From the NCBI RefSeq assembly GCF_044792555.1, contig NZ_CP126238.1:744001-808000 (forward strand): 64,000 bases of DNA, written 5' to 3'. Made by a program: the position numbers and the translations under genes. Source of the stretch: Alicycliphilus denitrificans_A (GTDB lineage Bacteria > Pseudomonadota > Gammaproteobacteria > Burkholderiales > Burkholderiaceae_C). Below the pieces are notes generated by a model. The model was given only the letters and a program-made list of their open reading frames with translations, was not told where the DNA came from and did no database searches. Positions 33,321 through 41,837 of the stretch are shown here, piece after piece (the stretch's first letter is position 1; each line of letters starts with the position of its first letter).

Positions 33321-34274
33321 ATGACCAGCTCTATTGAAAAAGCGGCCCAGCGGCTGGAGCAACTGCGCAAGGCCGGAGCGGTATTGCCTGGCGACAAGGT
33401 GCAGTCGGCTGGGACAAATGCATCCGAAACGGTGCAGCCTTCAGGGTATGTGGCGCTGCCTGCAGCAGTGTCCCCCGATGCTCTAACCGAAACACACCTG
33501 AAGGCAGGCCAGAAAACCGTGCAAATCGACTTGACTGCACTAGGCGCAAGTGGGTTTGTGACTCCCAATGCGCCACGCTCGGCCATGACAGATCAGTATC
33601 GTGTGATCAAGCGGCCGTTGCTGGACAACGCCACGGGCAAGGGATCTTCTTTGGTGGCGAATGGCAACTTAATTATGGTCACCAGCGCCTTGCCCGGTGA
33701 GGGTAAGAGCTTCACAGCCATTAACCTGGCAATGAGCATGGCAATGGAGCTGGATCACACAGTGATGCTCGTAGATGCTGACGTGACCCGCCCTTCGGTC
33801 ATGGCCAAACTGGGCTTGCCACCGGCAGCGGGGCTATTGGATGTGTTGCGGGACGAAAAGATCAAGCTGCAGGATGTGCTTTTGCGCACCAATATTGAAA
33901 AGCTCACCCTGCTGCCCGCAGGGCTGCCCCATGAGCGCGCTACAGAATTGCTTGCCAGTGATGCCATGACTGCCTTGCTCAATGAGATGAGCAGGCGCTA
34001 TGGCGACCGAATCATCATCTTTGACTCTCCGCCACTGCTGCTCACCACGGAGGCGCGCGTGTTGGCCAATCACATGGGGCAGGTTGTGGTTGTGGTGCAA
34101 GCGGAGAAAACACTCCAATCTGAAGTCGAACATGCGCTCTCCACCATTGAGTCTTGCCCGATCAAGCTCATGATACTCAACCAGGTACGTAACCGTGGTT
34201 TGGGCGCTTATGGCTATGGCTATGGCTACGGACGAATGGCAGGAGAGCATAGGCCAGTCACTGCCGCAGTATGA
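33321..34274 (+). CDS. XrtA-associated tyrosine autokinase (BY-kinase)
   Basis: This 317-residue cytoplasmic bacterial tyrosine kinase shows Walker A TSALPGEGKSFTA (121-133), Walker A' VDADVTRP (151-158) and Walker B near IIIFDSPPLLL. It ends in the tyrosine cluster GAYGYGYGYGRM, the autophosphorylation tail that controls polymer length through the neighbouring Wzz-like protein. The N-terminal 80 residues are a linker with no clear fold. It is 9 bases after the chain-length gene. Confidence 0.92.
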   Translation: MTSSIEKAAQRLEQLRKAGAVLPGDKVQSAGTNASETVQPSGYVALPAAVSPDALTETHLKAGQKTVQIDLTALGASGFVTPNAPRSAMTDQYRVIKRPLLDNATGKGSSLVANGNLIMVTSALPGEGKSFTAINLAMSMAMELDHTVMLVDADVTRPSVMAKLGLPPAAGLLDVLRDEKIKLQDVLLRTNIEKLTLLPAGLPHERATELLASDAMTALLNEMSRRYGDRIIIFDSPPLLLTTEARVLANHMGQVVVVVQAEKTLQSEVEHALSTIESCPIKLMILNQVRNRGLGAYGYGYGYGRMAGEHRPVTAAV

Positions 34275-34295
34275 AATAGAAGAGAGGGCGCATGT

Positions 34296-35948
34296 ATGCA
34301 TCTGTCGCACCATCGAATGGCAAATGTTTCTGTTATTGGTTGCGTTGTATGGGTGCTGGCCGCCATGCCCGCTTTGCTGCCTGGATTTGCTGCGGCGCAG
34401 GTTCCTGGCCGTATCGGCGTGCAGCTGCCTAGCTCTGCGCCAGGTCAGTTGCCAGGCATAACTGCCGAGCCAATGCCCGGAGCTGTTGTCGCGCGGCAGA
34501 ATCTGGCACTGGATCAACCGCATCAATCCGGCATATGGCTGGAGCCGAAAATCACCATACAGCACACGGTCACCAACAATGTGCGGCTCGACGCCACGCA
34601 GCTGAGTGATCAGGTGACAGAGGTGATCCCAGGATTCCGCTTGGTCAGCGATACGGCGCGTATCCAGGGTTTCGTTGATTATTCTTTACGGACGGCACAC
34701 TATGCGCGAGGCACGGTTTCCGATCAGGTGTGGCACAACCTGAATGCCCGAGGAACCGTGGAGGCAGTTGAGAAGCTGTTTTTTGTGGATGTAGATGGCA
34801 TTGTTGCTCTGCAGCCCATATCTGCTTTTGGTGCGCCTGGCGATGCTTCTCCGGCTAATCCGAACATGGCTCAAACTTCCGTATTTCGTATTTCCCCCTA
34901 TCTGAGAGGGAGTCTGAGTGGTGGGGCGGATTATGAAGTGCGCTATGGTGTGCAGGATGTCCGTTCCGATGCTGTCAATCGAACCAATGTGACAGTGCAG
35001 GACTGGTTGCTGCATTTGGGGAGGCAGCCAATGGGTCAGGTTTGGACCTGGGGATTGGACGCTACACAGCAAAATTTGGATTATTCCAATGGCCGGAATA
35101 TAGATACGACAGCCTTACGCGCGCGTGTGGGTTATTTTCCAGTCTCGCAGTTATTTTTGACAGGGATAGTCGGTGTCGAATTGACTAATCACCTGACTCC
35201 TGTGCGAGAGTCGCATAACATAGTCGGATTTGGCATTGATTGGCGGCCATCGGAGCGCACGCGGCTGTTTTTTGAGCGTGAAAGCCGTTATTTTGGCGAA
35301 TCGCATAATGCTATATTTGAATATAAAACACCCCGTACTGTTTGGCGCTATACCGATAAAAAAGCTGTCGTGACTGGCCTGGGGGGCGCGTCGTCATCAA
35401 TGGGCTCGCTGTTTGATCTGCTTGATGGTTTCTATGCGCGAACCGAGCCCAATGCAATTCGACGCACGCAACTTGTCCGCTCAGAAATTGAGCGCATGGG
35501 TTTGCCTGCGAGTATGCAAGTATTTCAGGATTTTTTGACCTCTTCAAGCACGTTGCAAAGGCTGCAACAAATGTCTCTGGCATTGTTAGGTCAACGCAGC
35601 ACCTTGGCACTGGCGTATACACGTACGGATACCCGGCTGCTCGATGGCGCGCTCCAATTGGGGGATGATTTTGATACCAATCAACGGATTCTTCAGCGTG
35701 GCTGGAGCCTGGTGCTTGGCCATCGCCTCACACAGAATTCGTCCATCAATGCAAGCCTGGGCCAGACGCGCAGTGTGGGTACCGTGCCTGGATTGGAAAC
35801 CAAGGTGCGTCCATTAATATTTGGCTGGAATACTCGCGTGGCGCCACGCACAAATATCGGCATTCAGCTGCGCCGTGTATTGTCCGATGGGAGCGCAGGT
35901 CGATACGGCGAGTCGGCCATCATGGGATTCATCACACATCGGTTCTGA
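34296..35948 (+). CDS. XrtA-locus outer-membrane beta-barrel protein (TIGR03016-like)
   Basis: This 550-residue protein has a signal peptide (VIGCVVWVLAAMPALLPGF, cleavage after AAA near residue 36). Long amphipathic beta strands alternate with turns (for example YEVRYGVQDVRSDAVNRTNV, WSLVLGHRLTQNSSINASLG), and the C-terminus GESAIMGFITHRF ends in Phe as outer-membrane barrels do. It resembles the hypothetical barrel always found between the kinase and the ATPase in exosortase A loci and may be the polymer exit pore (inference). The start is ATG 34296 or the in-frame ATG at 34317. Confidence 0.85.
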   Translation: MHLSHHRMANVSVIGCVVWVLAAMPALLPGFAAAQVPGRIGVQLPSSAPGQLPGITAEPMPGAVVARQNLALDQPHQSGIWLEPKITIQHTVTNNVRLDATQLSDQVTEVIPGFRLVSDTARIQGFVDYSLRTAHYARGTVSDQVWHNLNARGTVEAVEKLFFVDVDGIVALQPISAFGAPGDASPANPNMAQTSVFRISPYLRGSLSGGADYEVRYGVQDVRSDAVNRTNVTVQDWLLHLGRQPMGQVWTWGLDATQQNLDYSNGRNIDTTALRARVGYFPVSQLFLTGIVGVELTNHLTPVRESHNIVGFGIDWRPSERTRLFFERESRYFGESHNAIFEYKTPRTVWRYTDKKAVVTGLGGASSSMGSLFDLLDGFYARTEPNAIRRTQLVRSEIERMGLPASMQVFQDFLTSSSTLQRLQQMSLALLGQRSTLALAYTRTDTRLLDGALQLGDDFDTNQRILQRGWSLVLGHRLTQNSSINASLGQTRSVGTVPGLETKVRPLIFGWNTRVAPRTNIGIQLRRVLSDGSAGRYGESAIMGFITHRF

Positions 35949-35951
35949 GCC

Positions 35952-37064
35952 ATGTATGAAGCGTTTTATGGGTTAAGCACCAAACCCTTTCAACTCAACC
36001 CGGATCCTGGCTTCTACTTCAGTAGTAAGCAGCATCAACGCGCACGTGCATACCTTGAATATGGTGTCATGTGCTGTGAAGGCTTCATTGTGATCACGGG
36101 GGAGGTGGGGGCTGGCAAAACCACGATCGTGCGTGGTCTGCTCGATAGCCTGGATTCGGACAGAGTGGTCGCCGCGCATCTGGTCAGCACGCAGTTGGGC
36201 GCTGAGGATACTCTGCGCCTGGTGGGTGCAGCGTTTGGTGTCCACGTCCACGGGCTTCCCAAGGGCGATCTTCTGCTGGCGTTAGAGGCGTTCTTCGTGA
36301 CCCAGACACTGCAGGGAAAACGTTGCCTTCTTGTCGTCGATGAAGCACAGAACCTGCAGCCGCAGGCGGTGGAAGAGCTGCGCATGTTGTCCAACTTCCA
36401 GAATGGTCAGGAGGCGTTGCTGCAGACTTTTCTTGTTGGTCAGCCCGAATTCCGTGAAATTCTGCAAAGTCCCGACATGCTGCAATTACGACAGCGCGTG
36501 ATTGCTACTTGCCACCTGGGGCCACTCGACGCGGAGGAAACGCACGAGTACATCCTGCATCGGTTGAAGTGCGCGGGAGCTGGTGAAAAGCCAACATTCG
36601 ACGCGGAAATATTCGGTGGCATATATCGTTTCACAGGAGGAATTCCACGACGTATCAATACCCTGATGGATAGAGTTCTTCTGCAGAGTTTTCTAGCGGA
36701 CAGGACACACATTGACCTTGAATTGGTCAATGAAGTCATCCACGAGATTCAATCTGAGATGCAGGTGACTTCCAAGAGTTTTCCCTCGTGGGAAACGTCG
36801 CTGAGAGCGGCAGTGCGTGAATCCGCGCACGAGGAGGTGGGGCAGGAAGGGGAGGGGATAGGGTTGTTGAATCTAGATGCCGATTTGGCAGATGGCATCT
36901 CGAGCCACTTGGCACATATGACTGTAGAGCAGCTGCGTGCGCATTTGCTGCGTATTGAGCGTAGCGTTCTGCGTCAGGAGCGTGTGAGTCTGGAGATTTT
37001 AATGAACCTGCAAAAACTGGTGGCTGCGAATCGGCGGCCGCATTCGGATAGCGCGGCGTTATAG
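35952..37064 (+). CDS. XrtA-associated AAA ATPase (ExeA/GspA-like)
   Basis: This 370-residue ATPase has MYEAFYGLSTKPFQLNPDPGF at its start (split family signature), Walker A GEVGAGKTTIVRGLL (50-64) and Walker B CLLVVDEAQNLQ (about 125-136). It lacks the C-terminal peptidoglycan-binding part of ExeA. ATPases of this subfamily sit in exosortase A loci without a proven job; a role in assembling the export machine is likely. It starts 3 bases after the barrel gene's stop. Confidence 0.9.
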   Translation: MYEAFYGLSTKPFQLNPDPGFYFSSKQHQRARAYLEYGVMCCEGFIVITGEVGAGKTTIVRGLLDSLDSDRVVAAHLVSTQLGAEDTLRLVGAAFGVHVHGLPKGDLLLALEAFFVTQTLQGKRCLLVVDEAQNLQPQAVEELRMLSNFQNGQEALLQTFLVGQPEFREILQSPDMLQLRQRVIATCHLGPLDAEETHEYILHRLKCAGAGEKPTFDAEIFGGIYRFTGGIPRRINTLMDRVLLQSFLADRTHIDLELVNEVIHEIQSEMQVTSKSFPSWETSLRAAVRESAHEEVGQEGEGIGLLNLDADLADGISSHLAHMTVEQLRAHLLRIERSVLRQERVSLEILMNLQKLVAANRRPHSDSAAL

Positions 37065-37082
37065 AGTGTGGAATCGACTGTC

Positions 37083-37949
37083 ATGCGCAATAAATTACTG
37101 ATTACAAATGCGTTAACCATAGACGTCGAGGATTATTTTCAGGTGTCGGCATTCGCTCCTTACATTGAGCGCAGCAAATGGGATTTGCATGAATGCCGGG
37201 TGGAGCGTAATGTTGAGCGCATTCTTGAATTGCTGGCTGATTGTAATACTCAGGCTACTTTTTTCACGTTGGGATGGGTTGCTGAAAGATATCCGGATTT
37301 GGTGCGGCGCATAGTCGAGGGTGGACATGAGCTTGCCAGCCACGGATATGGCCATGAGCGTGTAAGCGATTTATCGGAGCTGGAATTTTTCAATGATATC
37401 TACCGGGCAAAGGCCTTGCTTGAAGATATTTCTGGCATGCGAGTTCAAGGATACCGCGCCCCTAGTTTTTCCATAGGATATGGAAACCTATGGGCTCTCG
37501 ATACACTGCAGCGTGCCGGCTATCGCTACAGTTCCAGTATTTATCCTATCCGGCATGATCATTATGGTATGCCGGATGCTCCGCGGTTTGCTCATCAAAT
37601 ACGAGATGGACTCATGGAGGTGCCGCCAACAACGGTGCGCGTATTTAATCGTAATTTGCCATCCAGTGGAGGGGGGTATTTCCGTTTGTTCCCCTATTTT
37701 TTATCGCGTTGGATGTTGCGCCAAGTGAATGGTCGGGATAAATCGCCCGCGGTATTTTATTTTCATCCTTGGGAAATTGACGTTGGGCAACCGCGGGTGC
37801 AAGGAATTGGGTTTAAAACTAGATTTAGACACTACGTGAATATAGGCGGCATGGAGAAACGGCTTGGGTGCCTGCTGCGGGATTTTTGCTGGGGCCGTAT
37901 GGATCATATTTTTTTAGGCCAGAAGACGCAAAAGGTGCCACTTGTCTGA
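37083..37949 (+). CDS. XrtA-type polysaccharide deacetylase
   Basis: This 288-residue NodB-family deacetylase probably removes N-acetyl groups from the exopolysaccharide or its precursor. The metal/catalytic acid block is LTIDVEDYFQVSAF (about 12-25), the histidine pair is in HELASHGYGHERV, and the third motif is YRAPSFSIG. The C-terminal SPAVFYFHPWEID belongs to the same family. The start ATG 37083 is preferred over the open GTG 37068; neither has a strong ribosome-binding site. The stop overlaps the next gene by 8 bases. All metal ligands are present, unlike the related domain at 52277. Confidence 0.9.
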   Translation: MRNKLLITNALTIDVEDYFQVSAFAPYIERSKWDLHECRVERNVERILELLADCNTQATFFTLGWVAERYPDLVRRIVEGGHELASHGYGHERVSDLSELEFFNDIYRAKALLEDISGMRVQGYRAPSFSIGYGNLWALDTLQRAGYRYSSSIYPIRHDHYGMPDAPRFAHQIRDGLMEVPPTTVRVFNRNLPSSGGGYFRLFPYFLSRWMLRQVNGRDKSPAVFYFHPWEIDVGQPRVQGIGFKTRFRHYVNIGGMEKRLGCLLRDFCWGRMDHIFLGQKTQKVPLV

Positions 37950-38997
37950 AGTTGCTGAAGCGCTATCTATTCAAAGGCTCGATCGGCACAATACCATTGA
38001 TGCAGAGCGATGGGATGCATTTGTGCTGGCTTGCCCGCAGGCTACTTTCTTCCATCGTTCTGGATGGCAGACACTGCTTGAGGAGGTTTTTCTTCATGAC
38101 ACCTATTTTCTTTATGCCGAGGCGTGTGGTGTTATCCGGGGTGTCTTGCCATTGGGTCATGTCAAGAGTCGCCTGTTTGGCAACGCACTTAGTAGCCTGC
38201 CTTTTTCAGTGTATGGAGGTGTGGCAGCAGTTGATGAGGAGGCGGCCGTAGTTCTGGAGCGGGAGGCGCAGTATCTGGCACAGCGTTTGGGTGTAGATCA
38301 TTTGGAATTGCGCAATGTGCAGCGTCGCCATGCTGACTGGCCTTTGCAAGATCTCTACGTGACTTTTCGCAAGCCTATCGAGCCCACAGAGGAAGGCAAC
38401 CTGCAGGCCATTCCTCGCAAACAGCGCGCCATGGTGCGCAAGGGTCTCAAGAATGGTCTGACGTCGCATATCGACGATACGCCTGACCGTTTTTTTGCGT
38501 TATATGCAGACAATGTGCATCGTCATGGCACTCCTGCACTTTCCAAGGTCTATTTTAATAGTTTGCGCCGCATTTTTGGGTCTGACTGCGAAATACTTAC
38601 TGTTTGCACTCAGGATGGTCGCTCTGTCAGCAGTGTCTTGAGTTTTTATTTTCGCGATGAAGTGTTGCCCTATTACGCAGGTGACGCCGAAGAAGCGCGA
38701 GAGCTCGCGGCCAATGATTTCAAGTATTGGGAACTCATGCGCCGAGCCTGCGTGCGTGGCCTGAAAGTATTTGACTATGGACGAAGCAAGCAGAACACGG
38801 GTTCATATGCCTTCAAGAAAAATTGGGGATTCGAGCCTACGCCGCTGCACTATGAGTACCAGTTGTACGGTGCCAGCGGCGTCCCACAAAACAACCCCGC
38901 AAATGCCAAGTACCGCCTATTAATCGCCGCTTGGCGGCGCATGCCAATCCAGTTGGCCAATTGGCTGGGGCCCAAGATCGTGCGCAACCTTGGATGA
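37942..38997 (+). CDS. XrtA-associated FemAB-like acyltransferase
   Basis: This 351-residue GNAT-fold protein of the FemAB type is part of exosortase A loci and presumed to transfer an aminoacyl or acyl group to the polymer or its precursor. Visible blocks are WDAFVLACPQATFFHRSGWQ near the N-terminus, IPRKQRAMVRKGLKNGL and FDYGRSKQNTGSYAFKKNWG. The start is TTG 37942, overlapping the deacetylase stop by 8 bases; no closer ATG is in frame, so the TTG start is well supported by coupling. Confidence 0.87.
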   Translation: MSEVAEALSIQRLDRHNTIDAERWDAFVLACPQATFFHRSGWQTLLEEVFLHDTYFLYAEACGVIRGVLPLGHVKSRLFGNALSSLPFSVYGGVAAVDEEAAVVLEREAQYLAQRLGVDHLELRNVQRRHADWPLQDLYVTFRKPIEPTEEGNLQAIPRKQRAMVRKGLKNGLTSHIDDTPDRFFALYADNVHRHGTPALSKVYFNSLRRIFGSDCEILTVCTQDGRSVSSVLSFYFRDEVLPYYAGDAEEARELAANDFKYWELMRRACVRGLKVFDYGRSKQNTGSYAFKKNWGFEPTPLHYEYQLYGASGVPQNNPANAKYRLLIAAWRRMPIQLANWLGPKIVRNLG

Positions 38998-39011
38998 GTC
39001 TCTTCTAAATC

Positions 39012-40253
39012 ATGGCCGCCGTGAGCAATATCCTCTATCTGGTGCACAGACTGCCGTATCCACCTAACAAGGGTGACAAGGTGCGCTCATACCATTTGCT
39101 GCGTCACCTGCAAAAAAACCATCGTGTGTTTCTTGGCACCTTTATCGATGACCCTGATGATGAGCAGCATCTGTCGGCACTACAAGCCCTGTGTGGTGAC
39201 CTGCATGTGGAGCGTATCGACGTGCGTAGCGCCAAACTCAAGAGTCTGAGTGGTCTTCTGACGGGGGAAGCACTCACACTCGCCTACTATCGCAATGCCG
39301 GTATGCAGCGATGGGTGGCGCAGATCGCAGCGACGCACAGCTTGCAGGCGTGCGTGGTCTTTTCCTCGGCCATGGCGCAGTATGCACAACCGCTCCTGCG
39401 TCGGGTTCCGATGTTGGTGGATTTCGTCGATGTGGACTCGGCCAAATGGACGCAATATGCCTCCGTGCATCGCTGGCCCCTGTCCATGCTTTACCGTCGT
39501 GAGGGCCTGCGCCTGCTTGCTTATGAGCGTGCCATGGCAGCGCAGGCGCGATGTTCGTATTTCGTCACGCCGAACGAGACAGCCTTGTTTGTATCGCAGG
39601 CTCCTGAGTGTGAGGGGCGTGTCCAAGCCATGGGTAATGGTGTGGATTCTGATTTCTTTAAGCCAGACTTCGAGTTGTCGCGCCCCTTCGAGACGGTTGA
39701 ACAGGCCATAGTGTTCACCGGTGCGATGGATTATTGGCCCAATATTGATGGGGTGAGTTGGTTTGTGGTGGAGATGCTGCCGCGTTTGATTGCACGTTTT
39801 CCCCGGGCGCGGTTCTACATCGTGGGCCGCAGCCCTTCGCCACAAGTTCGAGCCATGGCGGGAGCGCATGTGGTTGTCACCGGAACCGTACCCGATGTGC
39901 GTCCCTACTTGCAGCACGCGAGTGCTGTGGTTGCGCCGCTGCGCGTGGCGCGTGGCATTCAGAACAAGATTTTAGAGGCCATGGCGATGCAACAACCAGT
40001 GGTCACCGTTAGCAGCTGTGCCGATGCGATTGGCGCTACGGCGGAGCAGGGGTTGTTGCGCGCAGATACGCCTGACGAATTCGTCCAAGCTTTGCAGCCA
40101 CTACTAGAGTCGTCACACAACGCAGCCGCGCTTGGCCGACAGGCTCGTCGCTACGTGGAGCAGGAATGCAGTTGGCAGGCACATCTTAGCGGTATCGATA
40201 GTTGCCTGAATAGAGCGCGAGCCATGCATCGGCAAGAGGCCGGCCATGTATGA
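39012..40253 (+). CDS. Glycosyltransferase, exosortase A locus (first of four GT4-like enzymes)
   Basis: This 413-residue GT-B fold enzyme opens with ILYLVHRLPYPPNKGDKVRSY (two parts), a signature of the PEP-CTERM/EpsH1-associated sugar transferases. The C-terminal nucleotide-sugar domain has FTGAMDYWPNIDGVSWF, FYIVGRSPSPQVRAM and APLRVARGIQNKILEAMAM, where the final acid (ILEAM) is the GT4 catalytic/ribose-binding position. The start is ATG 39012. Its stop overlaps xrtA by 8 bases. Confidence 0.9.
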   Translation: MAAVSNILYLVHRLPYPPNKGDKVRSYHLLRHLQKNHRVFLGTFIDDPDDEQHLSALQALCGDLHVERIDVRSAKLKSLSGLLTGEALTLAYYRNAGMQRWVAQIAATHSLQACVVFSSAMAQYAQPLLRRVPMLVDFVDVDSAKWTQYASVHRWPLSMLYRREGLRLLAYERAMAAQARCSYFVTPNETALFVSQAPECEGRVQAMGNGVDSDFFKPDFELSRPFETVEQAIVFTGAMDYWPNIDGVSWFVVEMLPRLIARFPRARFYIVGRSPSPQVRAMAGAHVVVTGTVPDVRPYLQHASAVVAPLRVARGIQNKILEAMAMQQPVVTVSSCADAIGATAEQGLLRADTPDEFVQALQPLLESSHNAAALGRQARRYVEQECSWQAHLSGIDSCLNRARAMHRQEAGHV

Positions 40254-41835
40254 CACCGCACGAGCCCCTGTTAACTGGCGCATGCCGCTGGCCTTTTTGG
40301 GGTTTCTGCTGCTGGCCATCCTGGTGCTCTACGCGCAGACTGCCTCCGACATGGTGGCAATTTGGTCGCGCTCCAACGCGTACTCTCACGGCTTTGTGGT
40401 GCCGTTCATCACGCTGTGGTTGATCTGGCGCATTCGCCATACGCTGGCTGCGCTGCAGCCCCGACCATCAAGCTCGGTTTGGCTACTAATGCTCGGGGCG
40501 GCGAGCCTGTGGTTAGCAGGCGATCTGGTCGCTGTCAATGCAGCGACTCAGTTTGCGTTGGTGACGCTACTCGTGCTATCGGTACCCGCATTGCTGGGCT
40601 GGCAGGTTGCGGCGACCATGGCATTTCCGCTCGGATTCCTGTTTTTTTCTGTTCCCATCGGCGACTTCATGACTCCGCATTTGATGGAGTGGACTGCTGA
40701 CTTTACTGTTATGGCTCTACGTTTGAGCGGTATTCCGGTGTACCGCGAGGGTCAGCAGTTCGTCATTCCATCGGGCTCTTGGTCAGTGGTGGAGGCTTGC
40801 AGCGGTATACGTTACATGATGGCCTCTGTCACTGTGGGCGCTCTGTTTGCTTACCTGAGCTATCGTAGTTTCATACGGCGATTGCTCTTCATCTGCGTGG
40901 CCATCCTTGTGCCTTTGGTGGCTAACTGGCTGCGTGCTTACCTTGTCGTCATGATCGCCCATATCTCTGGCAATGAGATAGGTATCGGCTTCGACCACAT
41001 CGTTGCGGGGTGGGTGTTTTTTGGGTTGGTCATTTTTGCGATGCTTTTCATCGGTGCACGATGGTCTGAAGAATGGATGCCTGAACCAGCTCCTGCGGAG
41101 GCGAGTTCAAGTAGCGATGGAAAGTCATTGAAACTCGATGGGGGGTATTCCAGCCTCCTGGCTACTGCAGTGGCGCTGGTCATCGTCATCTCTCCATATC
41201 CGGTTTTGCATGTGCTTGCGATGGGCGGCAACACCGTACCTGTGAATCTTGCCGTGCCCCAATTGCAACCAGGGTGGCAAATAGCAGCCTTGTTGCCTGG
41301 AAACTGGGAACCGGTAGTTCAATTTCCCTCTGCCGTCGCTCATACCGGCTATCTTGGTCCACAAGGGCAGGTGGTTGGGATGCACCTGAGCTACTATCGC
41401 CAGCAGGATTACCAGCGTAAGCTAGTAAGCTCTGGAAACAGGTTGATCAAAAGCGATGACGAGCATTGGGCTCAGTTACCGGGCAACCGAGAGGGCGTCA
41501 CCGTGGCCGGACAGCCGTTGAGCGTGGCTACCGTCACGTTGCGCCAGCAAGGAGCGGGTCTGTCATCCATCAGTCAACGTTTGCAGGTTTGGCGATGGTA
41601 TTGGGTCAACGACCGCTTCACTTCCAGCGATGCGATGGCGAAAATCTTGGGGGCTCTGAGCCGGCTCACCGGACGAGGCGATGACGGCGCCATTGTGGTT
41701 CTCTACACTCCGCTCAACTCTCAGTTGCTCGAAGCTGAAGCGCGAGCGTCAGCCACAGCGGTGTTGCGTGACTTTTTGCAGGCCCATGGCGGTGCGCTGG
41801 AAGCCGCGCTGCGGCAAACGCGCGGGCGCGACTGA
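40246..41835 (+). CDS. xrtA: Exosortase A fused to an EpsI domain
   Basis: This 529-residue inner-membrane transpeptidase-like enzyme recognises C-terminal PEP-CTERM anchors, cleaves them and hands the protein to the surface matrix. Residues 1-275 are about eight membrane helices with the catalytic triad of the family: Cys185 in VVEACSGIRY, Arg230 in NWLRAY and His251 in GFDHIVAGW. Residues about 300-529 form a periplasmic EpsI-type domain (GYLGPQGQVVGMHLSYY; QVWRWYWVNDRF), often a separate gene. The start is ATG 40246, overlapping the upstream glycosyltransferase. No PEP-CTERM substrate lies in the window, so targets are elsewhere in the genome. Confidence 0.95.
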   Translation: MYDTARAPVNWRMPLAFLGFLLLAILVLYAQTASDMVAIWSRSNAYSHGFVVPFITLWLIWRIRHTLAALQPRPSSSVWLLMLGAASLWLAGDLVAVNAATQFALVTLLVLSVPALLGWQVAATMAFPLGFLFFSVPIGDFMTPHLMEWTADFTVMALRLSGIPVYREGQQFVIPSGSWSVVEACSGIRYMMASVTVGALFAYLSYRSFIRRLLFICVAILVPLVANWLRAYLVVMIAHISGNEIGIGFDHIVAGWVFFGLVIFAMLFIGARWSEEWMPEPAPAEASSSSDGKSLKLDGGYSSLLATAVALVIVISPYPVLHVLAMGGNTVPVNLAVPQLQPGWQIAALLPGNWEPVVQFPSAVAHTGYLGPQGQVVGMHLSYYRQQDYQRKLVSSGNRLIKSDDEHWAQLPGNREGVTVAGQPLSVATVTLRQQGAGLSSISQRLQVWRWYWVNDRFTSSDAMAKILGALSRLTGRGDDGAIVVLYTPLNSQLLEAEARASATAVLRDFLQAHGGALEAALRQTRGRD

Positions 41836-41837
41836 TC

